DNA of 64,000 bases from Volvox africanus (Eukaryota > Chlorophyta > Chlorophyceae > Chlamydomonadales > Volvocaceae), in contig BSDZ01000005.1 in NCBI GenBank assembly GCA_030268105.1, forward strand, positions 2,418,001-2,482,000. Reading direction: 5' to 3'. This document shows positions 45,658-53,998 of this stretch, piece by piece. Each line of letters opens with the position of its first letter. Position 1 is the first letter of the stretch. A model generated the notes under the pieces. It had not been told where the DNA came from, did no database searches, and saw only the letters and a list, made by a program, of their open reading frames with translations. Made by a program: the position numbers and the translations under genes.

Positions 45658-46080
45658 TGTTGTATCCTTAATGCATTTCGGTAATTCATTAAGATATAAT
45701 AATTATCTGTTTATTAATTTGCAATATAATATATTTAATTATCATATTAACTGTTTCATGTTTTCATCTGGCATTCGATTTGTGGATTTGGTCTCGGCTG
45801 TCGACGACCAATACTAACCGACTTCCTGAAACATCCGAACCTGTCGGTTACTCCATAACCTGTATGGAGTGGGCCATTTACCGACTGAATGGTAAATGGT
45901 GGAACACCTGGTTCCTGGTTCACTGAATCTCCGGTTGTAGTGGTGACTTCTGAAGGTCACGCCCGGTTCGAGGCCTTATGGTCTCTCAAGTACGACCTAG
46001 TCGGCGGCTCTACTTAATCGGGCTCTGGCACAACAACCGGTATCTTTTGATACCACCCTTCGTGGGTACCATATACAACA
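45658..46080 (+). repeat. Element B 5' LTR
   Basis: 423 bp, very AT-rich in the first 100 bases (a TATA-like run near 45725-45745 may serve as promoter). Ends ATACAACA at 46080. Confidence 0.97.
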
Positions 46081-46227
46081 AGCTGGTAGCGAGACCGTTC
46101 CTCCCTGGGACGTCTCGTCAAGTCTTCCGCTGAAATCGTTCAAGCCTTCTCAAGTCTTTCTGTGGTAACTGCTCAAGCCACTCTAACCGCGCAACGCGCT
46201 CAAGCCACTCAAGCTGCCCTTTTATAA

Positions 46228-46335
46228 ATGGACATCGACCACGACCTTCCTCCTGCCGACATCCCTCTGGACATGGAGACATTGCCTGAGGAGCTGAGCG
46301 CCGCCATTTTCGCTGCGGCTGCCACCGGTCTGTAA
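46228..46335 (+). CDS. Short leader ORF of element B
   Basis: Thirty-five codons from ATG 46228 to TAA 46333-46335: MDIDHDLPPADIPLDMETLP, then an Ala-rich end. It lies in the 800-base leader between the primer-binding site and gag. Acidic, coding-like composition. It may be an upstream ORF or an unrecognised first exon. A preceding frame without ATG (46090-46227, Ala/Gln-rich) ends exactly at the TAA touching this ATG. Confidence 0.35.
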   Translation: MDIDHDLPPADIPLDMETLPEELSAAIFAAAATGL

Positions 46336-46885
46336 TATTCACGAAATTAGTCTAGTGATACTTAGAACCTGCTCTCTGTGAGTTCGGCTGTGCTTTCTGT
46401 TAAAGTCAATCTCTAAGTTAGTCGCGGTCAACGTGGCTCGCGACCTAGACAATTCTGCCTTCTCTGTTAGGTAATATCTTTCTGCAACACTGCTTTCTAT
46501 CTAGAACTTGTATTGCAGTTTTGCTGAGGAATCCGTGTAGTTGCGGGCTGGATAGTACCTTCGCATCGAATCCGACGAGGAGTCAACTTTGTGAATTCAC
46601 TTCGGCTTTCACTAATACATATATATCTCTATTACTTGAAAGGTATTGTGTTTGTTCCAACCGCCGTGAGTGCTTCTGCAGTGTCAACACCTCAGACCCG
46701 TCGGAGCGGCACTTCTGCCCAGTCACTCCGATCCATCGCAAATCAACTTCACGCGCGGACTTCAAAATTTTTGAAGTTCATCGAAGGCATCCAAGCGTTG
46801 GGTAGGCCCTGGTCCTTGCCTTTGCTTTGCCTTTCGCCAGAACAGTCACTCGCAGTTCGATCTGTTAGGCTTTCAGGCATACAAT

Positions 46886-48265
46886 ATGCAAGCCTCGAAC
46901 TTAGCGAATGCTGTCTCGGCTCTTGCTGCCAACACCTTTCAGTTTGTTGGCCGGATTGCTGCTAATGCTAGCCAAGCGAATAGGTGGGAATGGCTCTCTA
47001 GGTTGACACAGCCACCAAATGCTGCTGTGGCAGGTGGTATCGACCTTCCGAACCAGCCTTCACCTATTCCCAGGCAAGGCGGCACAGCATCCCCTGAGGC
47101 ACCTACATCACCTATTTATGTCCCATCCCCTTTTTATGTTCATGGCCCTGCTGTAGTGTCAAACCATTTGACACCTGGTGCCGTGGATATTCCTGGGATG
47201 GCTCCCGCTGCTGCCGCAACAACTTGTGCTGCTGTTGCGGGCACCTCTTCCAGGCCACCTGGGCCTCCTCATACTGGACATGAGGACGAGGTGATAAAAA
47301 TAGCGATCGCAGTGCCTAAGCTGAATATCCCTATGGATGTTAAGCTTTCTGATTTAGGACGAGTTGCTGCGCCTCTAACACGGGCCTTTGTCCGTAATGT
47401 TAGGAACTACTTTGCCACAGCCCGTGGGGGTCAACAGGACTCTACGCGCCGTCTTTTCTTGGCCACTGCCTTTGAAGGCGCGGCAAGATTATGGCACGAT
47501 CAATGGACTAACGCAAGGGATTCCTATACATCTGAGGAACTGCTAGAAGCACTGCTTGTCCGTTTTGCACCCCAGGTCCAGTCACGTGACACTGAGGCAC
47601 GCCTGAAATTAAATGCTGGCAAATACCGCATGCGCCCTGGAGAAACTGTCTCTGCCTATCAGAGCCGCTTTGAGGCTCTTGTCACGCCCATTGCAGATCT
47701 GTCTGATAGTGAGCGTGTGTTTTGGTTCCAGCAGGGCCTGTCATCCGACCTTAGTGGGGACTGTGCAACTGACCTGTCGGGTAAAACCTTTAAATCATAT
47801 ACAGACTTGGTTCAGTTCTCCCTGGGAGCTGAACTTAGGTTACCGGCCCGACGGGAATCTGACAAACTGGCCCGTCCCAAAATAAACATGCTGTCCGTAC
47901 AGGACATGGCCTGCGACGACCCTGACGAGGAGACCCCGGCGCCCCCGACCAAAAAACCGCGGGCTGCATCCGTTCGTCCAGGCATCACCGGGCACGAGGA
48001 TCAGCCGCGGCAGGTTAAGGGCGCCGGTAAGTCTAAGAGGGGCGGCGGACAGCAGGGGAGGCACTTGGCCCCAAAAGGGGGCCACGTGCAGAAGAAGGGG
48101 CCCAAGCAGAACCTAGCGGAATATTTAACCACATTCAAATGTACTAGACGGGAGTTCCATTTCCGTAAACAACATGGGATGTGCCTCCGTTGCGGTTCCG
48201 ACCAACATAGGGTTGACTCCTGCCCAATGCTGGGGGCGGAGAAAAATAAGGGTAAGGACCACTAG
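46886..48265 (+). CDS. Element B gag
   Basis: 459 residues. Pro/Ala-rich N-terminal third, then a Retrotrans_gag capsid domain (RLFLATAFEGAARLWHDQW, YQSRFEALV, VFWFQQGL), a basic Gly/Lys-rich stretch and a standard zinc knuckle CLRCGSDQHRVDSC (C-x2-C-x4-H-x4-C). Ends at TAG 48263-48265. The next codon opens pol in the same frame. Confidence 0.93.
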   Translation: MQASNLANAVSALAANTFQFVGRIAANASQANRWEWLSRLTQPPNAAVAGGIDLPNQPSPIPRQGGTASPEAPTSPIYVPSPFYVHGPAVVSNHLTPGAVDIPGMAPAAAATTCAAVAGTSSRPPGPPHTGHEDEVIKIAIAVPKLNIPMDVKLSDLGRVAAPLTRAFVRNVRNYFATARGGQQDSTRRLFLATAFEGAARLWHDQWTNARDSYTSEELLEALLVRFAPQVQSRDTEARLKLNAGKYRMRPGETVSAYQSRFEALVTPIADLSDSERVFWFQQGLSSDLSGDCATDLSGKTFKSYTDLVQFSLGAELRLPARRESDKLARPKINMLSVQDMACDDPDEETPAPPTKKPRAASVRPGITGHEDQPRQVKGAGKSKRGGGQQGRHLAPKGGHVQKKGPKQNLAEYLTTFKCTRREFHFRKQHGMCLRCGSDQHRVDSCPMLGAEKNKGKDH

Positions 48266-51200
48266 GAACTTGCCCAGGCTGGTATAGAGGGATCACCACC
48301 TGGGGTCTTTGCTGTGGGCCAGATGGTAGCAAAGTGCCGTGCAGTACGGGCTCTTTTGCCCTCTGTTTTAAACCAAGTGGAGCAGGTGATAGGGAGACGT
48401 TTTTCTTTTGATGCACGAACTGTCCGTGCCGGCTTTGATGGCTTTTGTAATCTGTTTGAGCCTCAAGGTCGCCCCCTATCCTCCGCTAACTTGGGTGGGC
48501 ATACTATCTTGTTCACTCCCTCTTCACTCTGCGAGCTACAGAAGCAATTAGCTCTCTTTAGGGCATGCAAACGTCAACACCCTGATACCTCAGCATGCAT
48601 CTTGCTGCCTGAGTATGTGTCCCGACGCAACCCTTCTTTTCTGTCGGGAATGCAACGGGTCTTAAGGTTTAATCCAGGGACGGCTCTTTTCCATAGCCTT
48701 GATATGGCAGGTGAGGTTGTTCAACTCCCTGGAAGCCCATACTCTGTTGACGTCTGGTTTGCTGCTCCTAAATCGGTTCAGGAGGGCTTGCCTGAGACTG
48801 AACCCTGTATTTCAGTTCTCTGCTTGCCTAAAGCTGCTGCCCTGATAGGTGCTGGCGTACCTCTGATCACCGTAAGTACGGCAGGTCGTACGTTCACCGC
48901 CCTAGCTGACTCTGGAGCCAGTGATGATTTCATTTCGGCATCAGTGGTTATGCAGCTTGGCCTGAAACCTAGCCCATGCTCTTGGTCAGAAGTTATCCTT
49001 GCTGATGGGGGTAAGCAGGCTATCTTGGGGCAGGTTAATCTTCGTCTATCTGCAGGTCCTTTAAGGTTAAATGTCCGCCCATACGTGTTGCCTGAGCTAA
49101 CTGATGCTGCCACGTATATCTTGGGTTCTTCCACCCTAGCACAGTATGGGGCTGTCCTTGACTATGAGTCTAAGTCTTTGCGCCTGCGCAAGGGGACTTT
49201 AGTTTGCAAGGTACCCTTTACTACTGCCGGACAGCCACCAGATCAGATGACACCTGCGCCTTGCTTTAATTATGCAACCACTGCTATCTGTCAGCACACT
49301 GAACCTGAAATTGTTGGCAGAAAAGCAGCAGTTCGCATGATTCGCAAGGGGGCCCATGCTTTACTAGTACGGCCCAAGTTGCACCTGAATGCAACTTCTA
49401 TCCCAGCTGATGCCACTGACCCTGAGCTTGAGGCCCTGTTACAGGAATATGCAGATATATTCCAGGAGGTCCCTGGTAAGCCTCCAATGCGGCCTGTGGA
49501 TCACACCATACCTTTGGTGCCTGGTGCAGTACCCGTTTCCCGCCCCATGTATCGGCTAAGCCCCTTGGAGCTGGACGAGGTCAAACGACAGGTTACTGAG
49601 CTGCTGAAAAAAGGTATGATACGGCCAAGCACATCCCCATACTCCGCCCCTATTCTGTTTGTGGGAAAGAAGGATGGGACTCTGAGAATGTGCATTGACT
49701 ATAGGGGGTTAAATGCCGCAACAGTTAAGAACCGTTACCCCCTCCCACGTGTCGATGATCTGCTGGATAAGCTAAAAGATTCTGCATTCTTTAGCTCTAT
49801 TGACCTCCAGCAGGGGTATAATCAGATTCGTATAGCAGAATCTGACATCCCTAAAACGGCTTTCCGTACGCCGTTTGGCCATTTTGAATATACTGTCCTT
49901 AGTTTCGGACTGACGAACGCCCCTGCAACGTTCCAAGCCGTCATGGACCGCATCTTCAGGCCATACATCGACAAATTCGTCATCTGTTATCTGGACGATA
50001 TCCTGGTGTTTTCAAAGACCCGTGAGGAGCACGTACAACACCTCCGCCTGGTCTTTGAGGTTCTGCGGCGTGAGCAGCTGTATGCTAAGCGTTCTAAGTG
50101 CCACTGGGCACAACCACAGGTGGAGTATCTGGGGCATATAGTGTCTCAGGGTGGCATACGGATGGACCCCCGGAAAACTGCTGTTGTTCGGGATTGGCCA
50201 GTGCCCTCCAACCTTCAGGAACTGCGTAAGTTTTTGGGCCTGACCAACTACTTTCGTAAGTTCATAGAGCGCTACTCAGTCATTGCTGCACCGCTAACAA
50301 ATCTCACACGTAAGGGAGCCTTCTCTTCACCTGAGGCCTGGACCTCCGCATGCCAAGCAGCTTTTGATGCTTTGAAGCGTGCTATCTCTGATGATATTAT
50401 CCTGCACTTCCCTGACTACTCATTGCCGTTCCGTGTAGAGGTCATAACTGATGCATCTATACATGGGACGGGGGCAGTTCTGTTACAGCAGGGACGCCCC
50501 ATTGCATACACGAGTAAGAAGTTTTCGGGGGCTGAAACCCGTTATACTACAGGGGAACAGGAATTTCTTGCGGTCCTACATGCCTTGAAGGAATGGCGAT
50601 GTTACCTTGAGGGCCGGCCTTTTGCCCTCAAGACTGATCACAAACCCCTTACGTTTCTGCAAGGTGTGCCCTCCCTTAACCGACGCCAGGCCCGCTGGAT
50701 GGAATACCTGGCACGGTTTAACTTTGATTGGGAGTACCTGAGCGGCTCACTGAACATAGCTGATGCTCTCAGTAGGCACCCCTCACTGCATGCAGCCATT
50801 CTGGCGGTAAGCACACGGAGTAGGTCTCAGGCAAAACCTAACTTCGTCCCCTCCGATTTTACCAAGCGCTTGAAACAGGCTTATGCAGCCGACCCGTGGT
50901 TCACAATTCACAACAACACGGGGCACTTGGTACAGGAGCATGGCTTATGGATCCGATCGGAAGGATCCCACCGTCAGATTGTCGTACCTAACGACGATTC
51001 ATTACGTCGTGAACTTCTCTCACGTTTTCATGACGGCCCTCTTGCTGGGCATCCTGGCTGCACGCGGTTATTAGAGCTTTTGCGGCGTCAATTCTGGTGG
51101 CCCCGCATGGCTAAGGACACCGAAAATTACGTCCTCTGTTGCAACCTGTGCCAGCGCAATAAGGCCCAGTCTGGTAAAGCACATGGGCATCTCCAACCTC

Positions 51201-52336
51201 TTCCTATTCCTGACGCTCCGTGGGAAAGCGTCTCTATGGACTTTATTGTTGCACTGCCCAAAACTGAGGGAGGATACGACGCCGTGCTGGTCCTGGTCGA
51301 CCGTTTCACTAAGATGGTCCACCTGGCCCCCACGACATCATCCTGCACAGCTGAGCAAACGGCCCGTCTATTTTTCGACAATGTGGTACGTTTGCATGGG
51401 GTCCCCAAGTCCGTGGTGTCTGATCGTGGCACTCAATTTGCAAGTAAGTTTTGGGGCGCCCTGGGGACTCTGGTAGGAATGCGGGTGAACCTGTCCACCG
51501 CCTACCACCCCCAATCTGATGGGCAAACAGAGCGTGTAAACCGTGTCCTAGGTGATATGCTCCGTAACTTTGCAGGACGCACCCCTACTGCATGGGATAC
51601 CTACCTAACCGCTGCTGAGTTTGCCATTAATAACGCTACTAACCGGTCCGTTGGTAATAGTCCGTTTTTCCTGAATTACGGTTTTAACCCTGCTTTGCCT
51701 GTTTGGCGGGAGTTGGACGTAAATGTTCCAGCTGCAAAAACGTTTGCTAAGTCTTTCGTGTCCCGACTAACTGACGCTAAAGCTTGCTTGGAAGCTGCAC
51801 AGCAACGGGCTATGGACTATTATAACAAGTCCAAAAAGGACGTCACGTTCACCAAGGGCCAGCTGGTTATGTTGAGCACGAAGAACCTTCGTTCCCTGGC
51901 TGACGGGTCTCGCAAATTATTACCGCGCTTTGTGGGGCCTTATCCTGTCGTACGCATGGTAGGGTCGGTGGCTGTAGAGTTACAACTCCCATCTGACCTA
52001 CGCATTCATCCCACATTTCATGTATCTCTCGTACGTCCATATCGGGGTACTCTGCCTGAGGCTAACGATAGCATCCCTCCTGTTACGGAAGCTAATCCCT
52101 CTACCTGGTTATCGGGTAAGCAGACCCTGTATGCTGTCGAACGTATCCTAGATTATCGTGCACGACGTGTTGGCAAGGGCAGGCGTAAGCGCAATGTGCA
52201 TGAGTACCTGGTTAAATGGTCTGGGTATTCATCTGAGCACAATAGCTGGGAACCGGCACGTAACTTCACCCCTGACATGAAACCCCTGCTTGATGAAGCT
52301 AGGCTGCGGGCACAGTCTAAGGACGGACCTCTCTGA
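48266..52336 (+). CDS. Element B pol (methyltransferase relic, PR, RT, RNase H, IN, chromodomain)
   Basis: 1356 codons open from the base after the gag TAG. The first ATG is only at 48323, so readthrough from gag is likely. Order: a domain homologous to the methyltransferase-like part of element A (about 48350-48770), protease (LADSGASDDFIS, DSG 48907-48915), RT (YLDD 49988-49999), RNase H (TDASIHGTGAVLL, TDHKPLTFL), integrase zinc-binding HHCC (DGPLAGHPG to CNLCQ, about 51030-51160), catalytic core SMDF, SDRGTQF, DGQTERVNR, and a chromodomain (YAVERILDYRARRVG, VHEYLVKWSGYSSEHNSWEP) at about 52125-52290. The chromodomain suggests targeting to modified histone tails. All visible catalytic residues of PR, RT, RH and IN are kept. 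Confidence 0.95.
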   Translation, partial: ELAQAGIEGSPPGVFAVGQMVAKCRAVRALLPSVLNQVEQVIGRRFSFDARTVRAGFDGFCNLFEPQGRPLSSANLGGHTILFTPSSLCELQKQLALFRACKRQHPDTSACILLPEYVSRRNPSFLSGMQRVLRFNPGTALFHSLDMAGEVVQLPGSPYSVDVWFAAPKSVQEGLPETEPCISVLCLPKAAALIGAGVPLITVSTAGRTFTALADSGASDDFISASVVMQLGLKPSPCSWSEVILADGGKQAILGQVNLRLSAGPLRLNVRPYVLPELTDAATYILGSSTLAQYGAVLDYESKSLRLRKGTLVCKVPFTTAGQPPDQMTPAPCFNYATTAICQHTEPEIVGRKAAVRMIRKGAHALLVRPKLHLNATSIPADATDPELEALLQEYADIFQEVPGKPPMRPVDHTIPLVPGAVPVSRPMYRLSPLELDEVKRQVTELLKKGMIRPSTSPYSAPILFVGKKDGTLRMCIDYRGLNAATVKNRYPLPRVDDLLDKLKDSAFFSSIDLQQGYNQIRIAESDIPKTAFRTPFGHFEYTVLSFGLTNAPATFQAVMDRIFRPYIDKFVICYLDDILVFSKTREEHVQHLRLVFEVLRREQLYAKRSKCHWAQPQVEYLGHIVSQGGIRMDPRKTAVVRDWPVPSNLQELRKFLGLTNYFRKFIERYSVIAAPLTNLTRKGAFSSPEAWTSACQAAFDALKRAISDDIILHFPDYSLPFRVEVITDASIHGTGAVLLQQGRPIAYTSKKFSGAETRYTTGEQEFLAVLHALKEWRCYLEGRPFALKTDHKPLTFLQGVPSLNRRQARWMEYLARFNFDWEYLSGSLNIADALSRHPSLHAAILAVSTRSRSQAKPNFVPSDFTKRLKQAYAADPWFTIHNNTGHLVQEHGLWIRSEGSHRQIVVPNDDSLRRELLSRFHDGPLAGHPGCTRLLELLRRQFWWPRMAKDTENYVLCCNLCQRNKAQSGKAHGHLQPLPIPDAPWESVSMDFIVALPKTEGGYDAVLVLVDRFTKMVHLAPTTSSCTAEQTARLFFDNVVRLHGVPKSVVSDRGTQFASKFWGALGTLVGMRVNLSTAYHPQSDGQTERVNRVLGDMLRNFAGRTPTAWDTYLTAAEFAINNATNRSVGNSPFFLNYGFNPALPVWRELDVNVPAAKTFAKSFVSRLTDAKACLEAAQQRAMDYYNKSKKDVTFTKGQLVMLSTKNLRSLADGSRKLLPRFVGPYPVVRMVGSVAVELQLPSDLRIHPTFHVSLVRPYRGTLPEANDSIPPVTEANPSTWLSGKQTLYAVERILDYRARRVGKGRRKRNVHEYLVKWSGYSSEHNSWEPARNFTPDMKPLLDEARLRAQSKDGPL
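48350..48770 (+). other. Degenerate methyltransferase-like domain in element B
   Basis: Aligns by eye with the element A domain: RRFSFDAR against RQFTFDAT, TILFTPSS against AWINPPYN, HPDTSACILLPEY against PENTSAVFVVPKW, and FNPGTALF against YAPGKQLF. The NPPY motif is gone (FTPSS in its place), so catalysis is unlikely, yet the fold seems kept within an otherwise intact pol. Confidence 0.55.
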
Positions 52337-52405
52337 CGCTGTCCTACTTCAACCTGTCTGCTCTCTTCTTATGCATCGGGACGCTGCATCTAGAGGGGGA
52401 ACAAT

Positions 52406-52828
52406 TGTTGTATCCTTAATGCATTTCGGTAATTCATTAAGATATAATAATTATCTGTTTATTAATTTGTAATATAATATATTTAATTATCATATTAACT
52501 GTTTCATGTTTTCATCTGGCATTCGATTTGTGGATTTGGTCTCGGCTGTCGACGACCAATACTAACCGACTTCCTGAAACATCCGAACCTGTCGGTTACT
52601 CCATAACCTGTATGGAGTGGGCCATTTACCGACTGAATGGTAAATGGTGGAACACCTGGTTCCTGGTTCACTGAATCTCCGGTTGTAGTGGTGACTTCTG
52701 AAGGTCACGCCCGGTTCGAGGCCTTATGGTCTCTCAAGTACGACCTAGTCGGCGGCTCTACTTAATCGGGCTCTGGCACAACAACCGGTATCTTTTGATA
52801 CCACCCTTCGTGGGTACCATATACAACA
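52406..52828 (+). repeat. Element B 3' LTR
   Basis: 423 bp, nearly identical to 45658-46080. Followed by the CAACA duplication. Confidence 0.97.
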
Positions 52829-52840
52829 CAACACAAATCA

Positions 52841-53272
52841 GCCTCTCGAGGCCATTCCTTAAGGATACGAGCTTGTGACCACAATGTCAACAGTTCTAAT
52901 CTGGGTCGGGGCAGAACGACGTAGGGAGGATGCAGCTTGGATAGCTCATTTACACGGAGTTGGGTCCGAGTCCGCCCCCGGCGGATAAGTGAATAGCCCG
53001 TGAAGTGCGCATCTGAGGCCAGTAACTGGGCTGATGGTGCGGGGTGGTTTGACACCCACCTAAATGCCAGTTGATCCGAAGGGGCTGGCACATGGATAGG
53101 GGCCGAAGAGAGCAAGGAAACTCTACGTAACCAAAAAACAGGTGATCTCTACCGGCCTCAGATGAAGACGCTGAGGTATGCGTGCCCACTCGGTTCAAAA
53201 TCCCGATGATCCCCATAATACACGCCAGCCCGCAAGGGCGGAGTAACCATAATAATAATAATAATACATACT
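52841..53272 (+). mobile_element. SINE-like element, copy 2
   Basis: Same family as complement(1594..1997), clearly diverged, with an extra block of about 20 bases near 52976. Ends in an (ATA)n tail at 53248-53268. The B-box-like spot is mutated (GTTCTAATC). I could not find a clean target-site duplication, so the left end may be truncated next to element B. Confidence 0.65.
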
Positions 53273-53282
53273 AACAACATCA

Positions 53283-53400
53283 ATAATACCTGAATTTGTT
53301 AATACCTCTTCGCCCTTTTTTACACCGGAAACTAGATCTTGTTGAGCACGGCGGCGTTTCAGAGAATTATGGAGTGTATCCATAATTTGTGCTACTGGAA
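53283..53400 (-). pseudogene. yajC: yajC-like bacterial fragment
   Basis: Minus-strand frame SLKRRRAQQDLVSGVKKGEE followed by VLTNSGIIDVV resembles YajC (Sec accessory subunit), whose core reads Q-x-K-R-x(6)-L-x2-L-K-K-G-D-x-V-x-T-x-G-G-I. Short and truncated on both sides. Confidence 0.5.
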
Positions 53401-53481
53401 TTATAATGAATACATAGGGATAGGCCCTGGAGCTCACAGCCGACTTCATGAGAGGCCCGGAGTATTAGCAGTGATGATGTA

Positions 53482-53586
53482 TCATAAAGCCAGTTGCACT
53501 AAAGCATCGGACACTTTCATTTTTCTAATCATCGCAGCTACTAAATTCAATTTTTGAGCACTCGTTCTCAGCATCTTTTCAGATGC
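53482..53586 (-). pseudogene. rplV: rplV fragment (ribosomal protein L22)
   Basis: The frame includes LRTSAQKLNLVAAMIRKMKV and SDALVQLAL, matching the L22 N-terminal motif S-x-(R/Q)-K-(L/V)-x-L-V-A-x2-I-R-x-x-K-V-x-x-A-L. AT-rich, truncated on both sides. Bacterial type, probably rickettsial. Confidence 0.65.
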
Positions 53587-53743
53587 CCGCCTACACAAGC
53601 CAAACAACTCCTTTGGTCGGATTCGTCCAAACCAGATAAAAGTGTGCCATGCTCCTTTGTCGGCAAAATTATCCTCAAAATTAATTACTTTAGCCACAAA
53701 CAAAATAGATAAAAAAAATAGGTTAATTAACTAGTTAAATTCA

Positions 53744-53869
<126 letters not shown>

Positions 53870-53998
53870 ATCCTGTAGACAACATAATCAGTAATATAGT
53901 CAGTAAAAACCTTGAAGAACTTGCATCTCAGCTAGCCGATAAAAAAGTTAAATTTTCAGTTAGCAATTCCGTTAAGCAATACCTAATCAAAAATTATC
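53870..53998 (+). pseudogene. clpA/clpB-like fragment
   Basis: Frame with VDNIISNIVSKNLEELASQL, ADKKVKFSVSNSVKQYLIKN resembles the small C-terminal AAA+ domain of ClpA/ClpB (L-x2-Q-L-x2-K-x-V-x-x-x-(V/L)-(S/T)-x3-(V/A)-x2-(Y/W)-L). Ends abruptly at the GC-rich boundary near 53998. Confidence 0.45.

Larger units (their letters stand above)
45658..52828 (+). mobile_element. Element B: complete chromovirus (Ty3/gypsy)
   Basis: 7171 bp. LTRs of 423 bp (45658-46080 and 52406-52828) start TGTTGTAT and end ATACAACA, a perfect 8-bp inverted repeat. I noticed one difference between them (C/T at about 45722), so the insertion is young. Target-site duplication CAACA (45653-45657, 52829-52833). Primer-binding site TGGTAGCGAG at 46084, three bases after the LTR. 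Polypurine tract TAGAGGGGGA at 52391-52400. Gag and pol frames are intact apart from the UAG between them. Confidence 0.97.
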
